DNA from: Polynucleobacter acidiphobus
GTDB lineage: Bacteria > Pseudomonadota > Gammaproteobacteria > Burkholderiales > Burkholderiaceae
Length of the DNA stretch: 64,000 nt
Assembly (NCBI RefSeq): GCF_003065385.1
Contig: NZ_CP023277.1
Location: 574,044 to 638,043 of the forward strand
Direction of reading: 5' to 3'
How positions within the stretch are numbered: the first letter of the stretch is position 1; every line of letters starts with the position of its first letter. This document shows positions 47,079-55,860 of the stretch, piece by piece. The translations under genes and the position numbers were made by a program. Below the pieces are notes generated by a model. That model did no database searches, was not told the DNA's origin, and worked only from the letters and a program-made list of their open reading frames with translations.

Positions 47079-47703
47079 ATTTGACTGCTGGATTAAGGGT
47101 ATATCGCCCAGTGATCTGCGCACTTCCCAAAATATGACGCTGAAGAGCTGCTACAGCGGTTTTGCCATCAAAGGTAGTGCCTAAACCAAGTGATGGGGTA
47201 TCGAGAGCGTAAATCGTAAAAATATAGTGGTGCCAAATGCTGTCATTCCATGGCGGGCAAGGGCCATCGTAACCAAAGTAATTGCCCTTCATTTCAGCAT
47301 CACTTGAGAACCACGCGGTGTAATCATTGATCCCATGTAAGGCGCCATGGTGGGTTCCCGGTCCGGATTTACCTCGGGGCACCACCTCGGTTGAGTAGTG
47401 ACCAGCTGGGATCTCAGTGATCGTATTGGGAATATCGACCATCACCCAGTGAAAGAAATCAATGCGGGGTAGGGATGCGGGTACCGTTTTACCTTCTTGA
47501 TTGACGTCATCCGGTTTGGAGGGAACATCTGGATCATGGCAAATCAAAGCAAATGATTGCGTGCCAGCAGGAATATCCTCCCACCGTAAATGGGGATTGT
47601 GATTTGACCCAAGACATACATGTCCACGATCATTGGGAATGCAAAACGCATACTGTCCTGGAATCACTGCATCATCTTGAAAGCTTGAACTGGTGAGTCG
47701 CAT
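47077..47703 (-). CDS. YbhB/YbcL-type PEBP-family protein
   Basis: Phosphatidylethanolamine-binding-like protein (Raf kinase inhibitor-like), 208 residues, no signal peptide. Family motifs are NHNPHLRWEDIPAGTQSFAL, CHDPDVP, FHWVMVDIP and YDGPCPPWND. The ligand in bacteria is unknown. The ABC genes upstream point the same way. Confidence 0.9.
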   Translation of the reverse strand: MRLTSSSFQDDAVIPGQYAFCIPNDRGHVCLGSNHNPHLRWEDIPAGTQSFALICHDPDVPSKPDDVNQEGKTVPASLPRIDFFHWVMVDIPNTITEIPAGHYSTEVVPRGKSGPGTHHGALHGINDYTAWFSSDAEMKGNYFGYDGPCPPWNDSIWHHYIFTIYALDTPSLGLGTTFDGKTAVAALQRHILGSAQITGRYTLNPAVK

Positions 47704-47730
47704 AGGGTCTCCTAAAATTGAATAATTGAC

Positions 47731-48420
47731 TTATTGTGCAATAAATTCGCGAGCAAGAAACTGGGAACCCTCTTTGGTCTGAGGGTTTTTAAAGAAGGCA
47801 TCGGGGTGGGTAATTTCTAGGATTTTGCCGTCTTGCATGAAGATGAGATTGGACGCTAGGCGCTTCACCTGGGCCATATTATGAGAGGCAAATAAAACCG
47901 CCTTTCCATCTCTGGCTAACTCAGCAATCATCTGCTCTACATCATCGCTCGCGTTCGGGTCTAGATTGGCGGTGGGTTCATCGAGAAGTACTAATTTGGG
48001 GTTTTGCAAGCGAGCTCGGGCAAAGCAAAGCTTTTGGCGTTCCCCAGCAGAAAGGCGTTGAGCGGGATTATTGGCTAAATGTGCAATTCCAACAGATTGC
48101 AGGGCCTCATCAATTGCTTGATCGCTAATGGTTCGATGGGTATCCCTTAACAAGCTAAGGTGCTCTCTAACTGTGGCTTTGAGCATGGGGGTGTAATGAA
48201 ACACCAGTGCACTCTCATCGGACGTGAAGGGGCGCTGGCATTGACCCTGCGATGGCTCAATTAAGCCATGGATTAAGCGTAATAAGGTGGTTTTCCCAGC
48301 ACCATTGGGACCAATCAGGGCAGTAATACCCGCTAGGGGAACTTGAAGATCGCCAGATTGCAAAATAATGCGCCCATCACGGATGACTTCAACATTATGT
48401 AGACTAAGCAATTTATCCAT
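47731..48420 (-). CDS. tupC: Tungstate-type ABC transporter ATP-binding protein
   Basis: Small ABC ATPase (about 229 residues) with Walker A GPNGAGKTTLLRLIHG, signature LSAGERQKLCFARA and Walker B LVLLDEPTANLD. The start MDKLLSLHNVEV overlaps the permease by eight bases; an earlier in-frame ATG overlaps it by 38. Pairing with a TupB-like permease next to a formate dehydrogenase suggests tungstate or molybdate uptake. Confidence 0.82.
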   Translation of the reverse strand: MDKLLSLHNVEVIRDGRIILQSGDLQVPLAGITALIGPNGAGKTTLLRLIHGLIEPSQGQCQRPFTSDESALVFHYTPMLKATVREHLSLLRDTHRTISDQAIDEALQSVGIAHLANNPAQRLSAGERQKLCFARARLQNPKLVLLDEPTANLDPNASDDVEQMIAELARDGKAVLFASHNMAQVKRLASNLIFMQDGKILEITHPDAFFKNPQTKEGSQFLAREFIAQ

Positions 48421-49114
48421 AACGTCGCTCCGCAACTTGTCGAACGACAAATATGAATATATTTGCCACTATCACAATACCAAGAAGGACAATTCCCAAA
48501 GACAAGGCAAACGCAAGATCGCCTTTGCTGGTTTCTAGTGCAATCGCGGTGGTCATGGTGCGCGTTACCCGATCAATATTGCCGCCCACAATCATTACTG
48601 CCCCGACTTCTGAGATCGCCCGGGCAAAACCAGCCAGAATGGCGATCGTGAGTGAGAAACGACAATCCCAAATGAGCCACTTAAGACGAGCAAAGTAGGG
48701 TAGACGCAGAGCCATGAAGGTGTCGCGATGGATTTTCCAAGAATCTTCTAGTAATTGGCGGCTAAGCGCTGCAATTAAAGGGGTAGTGATAAAAAACTGA
48801 GCCACGATCATTCCCTTGACCGTAAATAACCAGCCCCACTCGCCAAAAGGACCGCTTCTTGACAGAATCAAGTACACCAAGACGCCCACGATCACCGTCG
48901 GAATCCCCATCATGCTATTCAGGATCACGATTGCAACGCGCTTACCCGCAAACTCTTCGGTGGCTAGCCAAGCCCCAAGCGGCAAGCCCACCAAGGTCCC
49001 CAATATTAGGGCCGTGATACTAACCTGCAAAGAGGTGATGACAATGCGCACAATTGCCGCATCGAGATGGGCTAGCAGTGCAAAGGCATCAAGAAAGGTG
49101 GAGCTCATGAGCAA
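48413..49114 (-). CDS. tupB: Tungstate-type ABC transporter permease
   Basis: Membrane permease of 233 residues with about five helices and an EAA-type cytoplasmic loop (ALRLPYFARLKWLIWDCRFS). RAISEVGAVMIVGGNID is shared by TupB and ModB proteins. Typical tupABC operons start with a binding protein, but here the upstream region is occupied by a LOG gene in the other direction, so the TupA partner must be encoded elsewhere. Confidence 0.8.
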   Translation of the reverse strand: MLMSSTFLDAFALLAHLDAAIVRIVITSLQVSITALILGTLVGLPLGAWLATEEFAGKRVAIVILNSMMGIPTVIVGVLVYLILSRSGPFGEWGWLFTVKGMIVAQFFITTPLIAALSRQLLEDSWKIHRDTFMALRLPYFARLKWLIWDCRFSLTIAILAGFARAISEVGAVMIVGGNIDRVTRTMTTAIALETSKGDLAFALSLGIVLLGIVIVANIFIFVVRQVAERRYG

Positions 49115-49181
49115 AAATCATTAAAAGATCATTGGATTCTAACAATCAATGCTCCCTAAGTCTCGGTGGCACAATGGTGTG

Positions 49182-49730
49182 ATGTCAATTACTGTTTGTG
49201 TCTTTTGTGGATCCCGACCTGGTTCTAATCCGAGCTGGTCGACTGCCAGTAGCCAATTGGGCTCTGAAATTGCTATGCATGGCTGGCGACTCGTGTTTGG
49301 GGGTGGCGGGGGAGGTTTAATGGGCGAGCTCGCACGGGGTGCGCTTGCGTCCCATGGGACGGTGATTGGGATCATCCCGAACTTTCTGACGGAAGCGGAG
49401 CCCGTCATTCAGGATCTATCCGAGCTGTATGTGGTTGAAAGCATGATTGAGCGCAAGGAGATGATGGTTGACGTCTCCGATATCTTTGTGGTGATGCCGG
49501 GTGGTATTGGGACCATTGAGGAGCTCTTTGAGGTATGGACCGGTAACCATGTCAAAGCCTACTCCAAGCCTATTCTGATCGTGAATCTCGACGGATTTTT
49601 TGATGAACTACTGACCTTTGCTAAGAAGCAATATGAGAATGGGTTTTTAATTGAACGTCATTTCAGCTATATCACAGTGGTGAACACAATCCCTGAGGCA
49701 ATTGCCTTTCTCCAATTGAAGGCGCGGTAA
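49182..49730 (+). CDS. LOG-family protein (cytokinin riboside 5'-monophosphate phosphoribohydrolase fold)
   Basis: Rossmann-fold protein of 182 residues. VCVFCGSRPGSNPSW at the start and the nucleotide motif PGGIGTIEELFEVWT are LOG hallmarks; GGGGGGLMGELARG follows the first strand. Relatives cleave nucleoside monophosphates to base and ribose 5-phosphate. I start at MSITVCVFCGS; a 33-base longer frame has no better ribosome site. Confidence 0.9.
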   Translation: MSITVCVFCGSRPGSNPSWSTASSQLGSEIAMHGWRLVFGGGGGGLMGELARGALASHGTVIGIIPNFLTEAEPVIQDLSELYVVESMIERKEMMVDVSDIFVVMPGGIGTIEELFEVWTGNHVKAYSKPILIVNLDGFFDELLTFAKKQYENGFLIERHFSYITVVNTIPEAIAFLQLKAR

Positions 49731-49739
49731 TTCAGTATC

Positions 49740-49943
49740 ATGATCGCTATGGCGGATGTCATTTGTTTATGTAACCAAATTTGGGACGAGGATTTGCGAG
49801 AGTACTTGGCAGCCCATGAAATTAACTCCATCGAGGAGTTGCGCCAAGAGGCATCGATTTGTAATAAGTGCATGCAATGCGAAGAGCTCGTTCAAACCGA
49901 AATTTATCATGCGCGCATTCGACGCCAGCAGCATTCATCCTAG
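49740..49943 (+). CDS. BFD-type [2Fe-2S]-binding small protein
   Basis: A 67-residue protein with Cys residues spaced as in bacterioferritin-associated ferredoxin: ICLCNQIW, then SICNKCMQCEELV. The start may be the first or fourth codon (both Met). It ends inside the next gene (35-base overlap). Bfd releases iron from bacterioferritin, but no bacterioferritin gene lies nearby, so the partner is unknown. Confidence 0.82.
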   Translation: MIAMADVICLCNQIWDEDLREYLAAHEINSIEELRQEASICNKCMQCEELVQTEIYHARIRRQQHSS

Positions 49944-50688
49944 TGCAATCCAGCCTGCCTCTGGTTTGCGGGTGGTCACGATTAATATGCATAAAGGGAT
50001 GTCTCCCCTCAAAATTGATTCGACCGTCTATCGTTTACGTCAGCGTTTGAGATCTCAACATCCCGATTTAATTTTCATTCAAGAGCTACAACAAGAGAAC
50101 ATCCGTCGACAGAAACGTTTATCCACCTGGCCGAAGCAAGAAATCACCCATTTTCTGGCTGATGGATTTTATGCAGATTGGCATTACGGCAAAAATGCCG
50201 AGTATCGACATGGTCATCACGGTAATGCCATTCTTTCTAAGTTTCCATTGCACAAAGGAGATAACTACGATATTTCAGCCTATCGGTTTGAGCGTCGCGG
50301 TCTCTTGCATTCCACCATTCAATTAGCAGAGGGACCGCCCATTCATTGCTTTTGTGTGCACCTCGCCTTATTGCAACGTGGACGTGAGCGCCAAGTCGAT
50401 ACCATCTTGCAGCATATTGAGACTCTATCAAAGCATGAGCCTAGCATCATTGCGGGCGACTTTAATGACTGGCGTAATTCTGCGAGTGAGCCGATGGGTG
50501 AGGCTGGCTTTGTGGATGCGTTTGAGAGTTTGTATGGTGCCCCGGCTAAAACCTTCCCAAGTGCGAAGCCGATGTTAGCGATGGATCGTATTTATGTGCG
50601 TGGCTTAAAGATTCAGAAGGCACAGGTATTAACCGAATGGTCGAAATTATCGGATCATTTGGCTGTATACGCAGAGTTGGATCACTAA
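49909..50688 (+). CDS. Endonuclease/exonuclease/phosphatase-fold protein
   Basis: EEP-superfamily metal-dependent hydrolase of about 259 residues. Motifs are RVVTINMHKG, FIQELQQENI with the metal Glu, GNAILSKFPL, IAGDFNDWRN and KLSDHLAVYAEL, covering the catalytic Glu, Asp-Asn and Ser-Asp-His. I start at MRAFDASSIHP; longer frames run through the ferredoxin. Linkage to cardiolipin synthase, one base downstream, is common. Confidence 0.88.
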   Translation: MRAFDASSIHPSAIQPASGLRVVTINMHKGMSPLKIDSTVYRLRQRLRSQHPDLIFIQELQQENIRRQKRLSTWPKQEITHFLADGFYADWHYGKNAEYRHGHHGNAILSKFPLHKGDNYDISAYRFERRGLLHSTIQLAEGPPIHCFCVHLALLQRGRERQVDTILQHIETLSKHEPSIIAGDFNDWRNSASEPMGEAGFVDAFESLYGAPAKTFPSAKPMLAMDRIYVRGLKIQKAQVLTEWSKLSDHLAVYAELDH

Positions 50689-50689
50689 T

Positions 50690-52159
50690 ATGATGCATCT
50701 GTTCACCGGCACGATTTTTGGTTATCACGTCCCGTGGTTTGTGATCCTGCACGTCGTGATTGCGATCTTATTTTTCCTGCGGATCATTTGGGTTCGACGC
50801 CCAGTAGGTGTAGCAGTCTCATGGCTACTGATTATTGTTTCCTTCCCAATTATTGGCTTGATTCTTTATTTGACCATTGGTGAGCGACCCGTTGGCCGAA
50901 CACTCACAAGCAAGATCATTCGCATGGAAAAGGAGTACGCCAAAATTAGTAAGGCGATGCGTCAGCTGCATGAGCCCGACCGAACCCTTCTACATCCCGA
51001 TGCGCATGCCATCAGTCTACTGGCGCAGGCCAAGAACGGCACACCAGTAGCCGCTGGTAACCAGATCGAACTGTTTACCAACTCGCTGGAGATCCTGCAG
51101 CACTTTATTGATGAGATCAATCGTGCCCAAAAATCCATTCATATGGAGTTTTATATTTGGTCGCTCGGTTGTGATGCTGACCGAGTGGGCGAGGCCCTGA
51201 TTGCGGCTTCCAAGCGCGGAGTGAAGTGCCGTGTTTTGCTTGATTCTTTGGGAAGTTCTAGCTGGTTTAAATCAGCTTGGCCAAAGCGCTTTGGAAAAGC
51301 CAAGATTGAGGTGACCGAAGCTCTACCAATTCAGTTTGGCCGTTTTCAGTTCCGGCGCGCCGATCTGCGTTTGCACCGCAAGATATTCATCATTGATGGT
51401 GAGACAGCATGGACTGGAAGTATGAACTTGGTTGATCCGCGAACCTTTAAACAGGACTCTGGAGTAGGGGAGTGGGTCGATGCCATGGTTCGTATTCAGG
51501 GACCCGTGGTGTCCCAGTTTGAGCTTACCTTTTCATACGATTGGAGTGTTGATAACCCAAGGGTGATGCACTTTAGTGATCGCGATGGCCTCAATAAGAA
51601 GCCCGCAGGAAATGCTTTGGCTCAGGAGTTCTCGTCTGGACCAGTTTATCGTGATGACATTCTTTATCAGGTCTTGCTCTCTGCGGTACTCGATGCGCGC
51701 CAGGAGCTCGTGATTACCACCCCGTACTTTGTTCCGGATGAGGGTCTGGTACAAGCCTTAATGGCCGCCGCTCACCGTGGAGTGAAGGTGAAGCTAATCG
51801 TACCGCGCTTGAATGATTCAACTTTGGTTGCTTGGAGCAGTCGAAGTTTTTATAGTACGTTGCTGGGTGCCGGAGTCGAAATCGCAGAATTCAAAGGCGG
51901 TTTACTACACACTAAGAGTCTCCTGATTGACGAGAGGATAGCTATTTTTGGTTCAGTTAATTTTGATCAGCGTAGCTTACGCCTTAATTTTGAAATCAGC
52001 CTTATTGTGTACGACCAAACCTTTTGTGCTCAACTTAAAGAATTAACCACTAGTTATCTAAAACGCTCACAAATTATTAATCGGATCGGCTGGGAACGAC
52101 GACCACGGTGGCGCAGACTGCTGGAGAACACAGCACATCTGGCATCGCCTTTACTTTAA
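50690..52159 (+). CDS. cls: Cardiolipin synthase (ClsA type)
   Basis: Membrane phospholipase-D-superfamily enzyme of 489 residues that joins two phosphatidylglycerols. Two N-terminal membrane helices (about 1-60) precede two HKD motifs: LHRKIFIIDGETAWTGSMN and LHTKSLLIDERIAIFGSVNF. The first or second Met can be the start. It is the last gene before a hairpin and the convergent cyanate operon. Confidence 0.93.
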   Translation: MMHLFTGTIFGYHVPWFVILHVVIAILFFLRIIWVRRPVGVAVSWLLIIVSFPIIGLILYLTIGERPVGRTLTSKIIRMEKEYAKISKAMRQLHEPDRTLLHPDAHAISLLAQAKNGTPVAAGNQIELFTNSLEILQHFIDEINRAQKSIHMEFYIWSLGCDADRVGEALIAASKRGVKCRVLLDSLGSSSWFKSAWPKRFGKAKIEVTEALPIQFGRFQFRRADLRLHRKIFIIDGETAWTGSMNLVDPRTFKQDSGVGEWVDAMVRIQGPVVSQFELTFSYDWSVDNPRVMHFSDRDGLNKKPAGNALAQEFSSGPVYRDDILYQVLLSAVLDARQELVITTPYFVPDEGLVQALMAAAHRGVKVKLIVPRLNDSTLVAWSSRSFYSTLLGAGVEIAEFKGGLLHTKSLLIDERIAIFGSVNFDQRSLRLNFEISLIVYDQTFCAQLKELTTSYLKRSQIINRIGWERRPRWRRLLENTAHLASPLL

Positions 52160-52160
52160 G

Positions 52161-52188
52161 GCCCTGCCAAATAAATATTCAGCAGGGC
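52161..52188. terminator. Hairpin between cls and cynS
   Basis: GCCCTGC (52161-52167) pairs with GCAGGGC (52182-52188), and the 14-base interval contains a further AATA/TATT pair. It sits just after the cls stop and before the convergent cynS stop. No T run follows on either strand, so a terminator role is plausible but not certain. Confidence 0.5.
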
Positions 52189-52197
52189 ATACTCTAA

Positions 52198-52644
52198 TTA
52201 GTAGGTCTTATAGGCCAGATATTTCCCAGACAATACAACCTGAACTCGATCACCTTTTGGGTCGGGTTCGCGTTGAATATCCATTGAGAAGTCAATCGCA
52301 CTCATAATGCCATCCCCAAACTCTTCATGAATTAACTCTTTGATGGTTGTGCCGTACACGCTAACAATTTCATACCAGCGATAAATCAGTGGATCGGTTG
52401 GCACTGCTGTAGGAAGTGATCCTTTATAGGGAACGATTTGTAGCCATGCCATCTCTTCATCCGTTAGGTCAAATAATTTCCCGGCGGCTTCTGCCTGAGC
52501 CTTAGTAAAAGTCATTTGCCCCAAGCATCCAGCGGTAACCCATTCTTTGGATTCCCCAATGGATTTAGCAATATCAGCCCACTTTAATTTCTTTCTAACT
52601 TTTGCCTCAATAATTTTTTGAGTGACAACTTCACGATTCATCAT
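52198..52644 (-). CDS. cynS: Cyanase
   Basis: Decamer enzyme converting cyanate and bicarbonate to ammonia and CO2. The 148-residue protein has the N-terminal helical DNA-binding-like domain (LKWADIAKSIGESKEWVTAG) and the catalytic domain with the expected Arg and Glu in IYRWYEIVSVYG and Ser in GDGIMSAIDF. AAGGAG lies eight bases before the first of two Met codons and overlaps the cynD stop. It is the last gene of the transporter operon. Confidence 0.96.
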   Translation of the reverse strand: MMNREVVTQKIIEAKVRKKLKWADIAKSIGESKEWVTAGCLGQMTFTKAQAEAAGKLFDLTDEEMAWLQIVPYKGSLPTAVPTDPLIYRWYEIVSVYGTTIKELIHEEFGDGIMSAIDFSMDIQREPDPKGDRVQVVLSGKYLAYKTY

Positions 52645-52656
52645 TTCGAAAGCTCC

Positions 52657-53565
52657 TTAGTTGATTTGAGTTGATTGATTTGTAAGTATTTGATCTTTTC
52701 CAGGTCGAACAAGCCGCGGCTTTAAGCGCTGAGTGATATCCCGGACATTATTTTGATTCTGCGTGGCATGCGAGCTTTGTTGTACCAATTTTGAGCGATG
52801 CACTAGGAAATCAACGAGATGATTGCGCATGGGGTAGTACATAGGATCGTGGTGCATGGTGGCGCGCTCACGATTTTTGGGAAGCGTATTCTCAACAATT
52901 TCTGCAATTCGAGCATTTGGACCATTACTCATGAGCATGATTTTGTCGGACAGTAAAATTGCTTCATCTACATCATGCGTAATCATGAATACGGTTTGCT
53001 TGGTTGATGCACAGATTTTGAGTAGCTCATCTTGGATTACCCCACGGGTTAGGGCATCAAGTGCTCCAAAAGGCTCATCTAATAACAGCATTTTTGGTTC
53101 GATGGCGAAGGCGCGAGCGATGCCGACCCGTTGCTTCATGCCACCGGATAATTCAGATGGCTTTTTTTGCTTCGCAGCATCGAGGCCAACTAATTCAATG
53201 TATTTCTCTGAATGAGCCGTAATTTTTGCTTTGGACCAGTCTGGATATTTGGATTTCACTGCAAAATTGATGTTCTGCAATACCGTCATCCATGGCATTA
53301 AAGCATGCCCTTGAAATACCACACCACGTTCAAGGCTGGGCCCCTTAATTTCACGACCCAACATATACGCATACCCCGAGCTTGCCTCTTCTAAACCAGC
53401 TAAAACATTCAAAATAGTGGTTTTGCCACAACCCGAGTGACCAATAATGCAAACAAATTCACCTTGCTGAATATCGAAATTGACATTCTCAAATACGGGA
53501 GGGGATCCAGCGACATACGTTTTGGAGAGGTTTTCAACCTTCAAGAAATCAATATTAGTCTGCAT
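52657..53565 (-). CDS. cynD: Nitrate/cyanate-type ABC transporter ATPase
   Basis: ABC ATPase of 302 residues of the NrtD/CynD/SsuB group: Walker A GHSGCGKTTILNVLAG, signature LSGGMKQRVGIARA, Walker B MLLLDEPFGALD and MITHDVDEAILLSDKI. The C-terminal extension (about 235-302) carries HHDPMYYPMRNHLVDFLV, shared by NrtD relatives. The start overlaps the permease by 11 bases. Location beside cyanase argues for cyanate. Confidence 0.9.
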   Translation of the reverse strand: MQTNIDFLKVENLSKTYVAGSPPVFENVNFDIQQGEFVCIIGHSGCGKTTILNVLAGLEEASSGYAYMLGREIKGPSLERGVVFQGHALMPWMTVLQNINFAVKSKYPDWSKAKITAHSEKYIELVGLDAAKQKKPSELSGGMKQRVGIARAFAIEPKMLLLDEPFGALDALTRGVIQDELLKICASTKQTVFMITHDVDEAILLSDKIMLMSNGPNARIAEIVENTLPKNRERATMHHDPMYYPMRNHLVDFLVHRSKLVQQSSHATQNQNNVRDITQRLKPRLVRPGKDQILTNQSTQIN

Positions 53566-54439
53566 AAGTCACCATCTTTTGTAATTTGGCAAACAACATA
53601 TCGAGAAGCATTCCTACAAAACCAATTACCACGATGGCAAATAACACACTTGAGATTGCTAAGTTATTCCATTCGTTCCAAAGAAAGTAGCCAATTCCAG
53701 TCCCGCCAACTAACATTTCAGCGGCAACGATTACCAGCCAAGCAATTCCCATTGAAATCCGCATGCCCGTGAGAATAGTTGGTGCTGCCGCTGGCAGAAT
53801 TACTTTGAATGCCTTGCGGATCGGATTGACCTCTAGAGTCTTCGCAACGTTTAGAAGTTCTTTACGAACGCTTGCGACTCCAAAGGCTGTGTTAATTAAC
53901 ATCGGCCAGATTGAGCAGATGAAAATTACAAATACACCAGATACTGAAGAATCCTTAATCGTATAGAGAGCAATCGGCATCCAGGCGAGCGGTGAGATCG
54001 GTTTTAATATTTGAATAAATGGATTGAGTGCCGCCGAGAGTAGGGGGGACATGCCAATTAAAAAGCCAACTGGCAACGCTACTACGAGAGCCAATAAAAA
54101 TCCAAGGCTGACTCGAGCTAATGAGTAAGCCAGCTGAATCCCAATCCCTTTATCGTTTGGACCTTTGTCATAAAAGGGATCAGAAAGTTGTTTGTAAAAA
54201 GTCTCTCCCATTTGCGATAGGGTTGGAAATCCGGATTTTTGATCAGGGGCTACATCTTTACTCCCCTTGCCCATTAATAAGTCATATTCAGAATTTCCAC
54301 TCGATGCACTTGAAGTGGATACTCGGTCCGGTGAATTGCTCCCAGATTTGGGAGCCGTGGCAAGATGCCATACCGCCAACATCATTAAAAATAGAATGAC
54401 GGACAGTAGGGCACCTTTTAGCTTGATGGAATTCATCAT
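53555..54439 (-). CDS. cynB: Nitrate/cyanate-type ABC transporter permease
   Basis: Inner-membrane permease of 294 residues. One N-terminal helix is followed by a Ser/Lys-rich periplasmic stretch (about 30-90), then five helices and the EAA loop EVNPIRKAFKVILPAAAP. The long pre-domain occurs in NrtB/CmpB relatives. Five bases separate it from the binding-protein gene. Confidence 0.89.
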   Translation of the reverse strand: MMNSIKLKGALLSVILFLMMLAVWHLATAPKSGSNSPDRVSTSSASSGNSEYDLLMGKGSKDVAPDQKSGFPTLSQMGETFYKQLSDPFYDKGPNDKGIGIQLAYSLARVSLGFLLALVVALPVGFLIGMSPLLSAALNPFIQILKPISPLAWMPIALYTIKDSSVSGVFVIFICSIWPMLINTAFGVASVRKELLNVAKTLEVNPIRKAFKVILPAAAPTILTGMRISMGIAWLVIVAAEMLVGGTGIGYFLWNEWNNLAISSVLFAIVVIGFVGMLLDMLFAKLQKMVTYAD

Positions 54440-54444
54440 TAATC

Positions 54445-55824
54445 CTATGCCTTTGAAATCGCAAACGACTTACTGTAAGCGGCCGCATTCGCAGGATCAA
54501 ATTCACGACCCATAATCTTGAACTTTGGATTTCCAGTGCTGGCCTTGGCTTGCGCAGTCATCGGTGCATTGGTTTCTTGCATATACTTGCGCGCGTCAGT
54601 CAGCAGGAATACTTTCTCAGAAATGTCTTTATAGTTCACATCCCCTTTGACATATCCCCAGCGCTGCATTTGGGTGAGCATCCAAGTTGCCATGGAGTAC
54701 CAAGGAATGGGGTTGAAATCGATTCGATCCGGTACGTTTTGTACATTACCCAGTCCATCAGCAAACTTACCAGTCAATACTTGCATCACGACTGTCTCAG
54801 GTTGGTTGAGGTAGTTTTGTGGTGAGATCACTTTGGCAATCAATGGACGATTTTCAGGATTGCGAGCCATTGTTGATGCATTGATCACGGCGCGATAGAG
54901 CGCTGCAAAGGTATTGGGGTTCTTCCGAATAAATTCCTCAGAAGTGCCAAATGCACAGCAAGGATGGCCATCCCAGATATCTTTTGTCAGAATGGTGATA
55001 AACCCAACCTCATCGTAAACGGCACGTTGATTAAATGGATCGGGACCCAAGAAGCCATCGATATTACCGGCGCGCAAGTTGGCAACCATTTCAGGTGGCG
55101 GCGTTACCCGAATCTGGATATCTTTATCAGGATCGAGTCCTGCCTGGGCTACGTAATAGCGGAGTAAAAAGTTATGCATGGAGTACTCAAAAGGAACTGC
55201 AAACTTCATTCCTTTCCACATCTTTGGATCGCGCTTGTCTTTATGTTTATTGGCTAGGGTAATCGCTTGACCGTTGGTGTTTTGAATCGTGGCAACCCGC
55301 ATCTGACTGGGATCGGAGCCTAATCCCATCGACATCGCAATTGGCATTGGCGAGAGAAAATGCGAGGCATCATGTTCTTTGCTCAGCATTTTGTCGCGAA
55401 TCAAAGCCCAGCCAGCAGTCTTATTTAATGTGACGTTTAAGCCCTGTTTTTTATAAAAGCCTAGCGGGTCGGCCATGATGAGCGGTGTTGCGCAGGTAAT
55501 CGCAATAAATCCAATTTTGAGGTCTCTTTTTTCTAAAGGAGCCTTCTCTTGAGCCATCGCCTGCAAAGCGCCAACTGGAAGGAATCCTGAGAGGGCGCTC
55601 ATCGCACCACCTGTCCCTACCGCTCTTAAGAAGGCACGACGGCGTGCTTCTTGAGGGAAAAGAGCCTTTACAAGACTAGCCTCAATGAAATTGGCACTTT
55701 CTTGCTCTTCATTAATTTTTTGTAGATTAGCAGCCTCGTGTTCAGCAGCCGATGCATGCTTGCCACAACTGCAGCGATTGCTAAAGAGAGGACGATCAGG
55801 ATCAAACGGCTTATGAATACTCAT
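54445..55824 (-). CDS. cynA: NrtA/CmpA-type substrate-binding protein, Tat-exported
   Basis: Periplasmic binding protein of the nitrate/bicarbonate/cyanate family, 459 residues. The twin-arginine motif RRRAFLRAVG is at residues 61-70, so a 60-residue cytoplasmic extension precedes the signal. It contains C18, C20, H23 and H29 (NRCSCGKHASAAEHE). The binding domain begins KRDLKIGFIAITCATPLIMA. AAGGAG lies six bases before the ATG. The gene is first in the cyn operon, behind a sigma-54 promoter. The substrate is inferred from cynS. Confidence 0.88.
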   Translation of the reverse strand: MSIHKPFDPDRPLFSNRCSCGKHASAAEHEAANLQKINEEQESANFIEASLVKALFPQEARRRAFLRAVGTGGAMSALSGFLPVGALQAMAQEKAPLEKRDLKIGFIAITCATPLIMADPLGFYKKQGLNVTLNKTAGWALIRDKMLSKEHDASHFLSPMPIAMSMGLGSDPSQMRVATIQNTNGQAITLANKHKDKRDPKMWKGMKFAVPFEYSMHNFLLRYYVAQAGLDPDKDIQIRVTPPPEMVANLRAGNIDGFLGPDPFNQRAVYDEVGFITILTKDIWDGHPCCAFGTSEEFIRKNPNTFAALYRAVINASTMARNPENRPLIAKVISPQNYLNQPETVVMQVLTGKFADGLGNVQNVPDRIDFNPIPWYSMATWMLTQMQRWGYVKGDVNYKDISEKVFLLTDARKYMQETNAPMTAQAKASTGNPKFKIMGREFDPANAAAYSKSFAISKA

Positions 55825-55830
55825 TGCTGG

Positions 55831-55836
55831 CTCCTT
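55831..55836 (-). promoter_or_regulatory. cynA: Ribosome binding site of cynA
   Basis: AAGGAG on the minus strand, six bases before the ATG. Its first bases belong to the 3' arm of the palindrome at 55834-55854, so folding or a bound protein there could affect translation. Confidence 0.8.
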
Positions 55837-55854
55837 ATAGAAATGTTCTATAAG
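55834..55854. promoter_or_regulatory. 9-bp inverted repeat at the cyn transcription start
   Basis: CTTATAGAA-ATG-TTCTATAAG is a perfect inverted repeat. Relative to the start predicted from the sigma-54 promoter it spans about -4 to +17. It may be an operator or, in RNA, a hairpin next to the ribosome site. Confidence 0.65.
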
Positions 55855-55860
55855 TAACCC

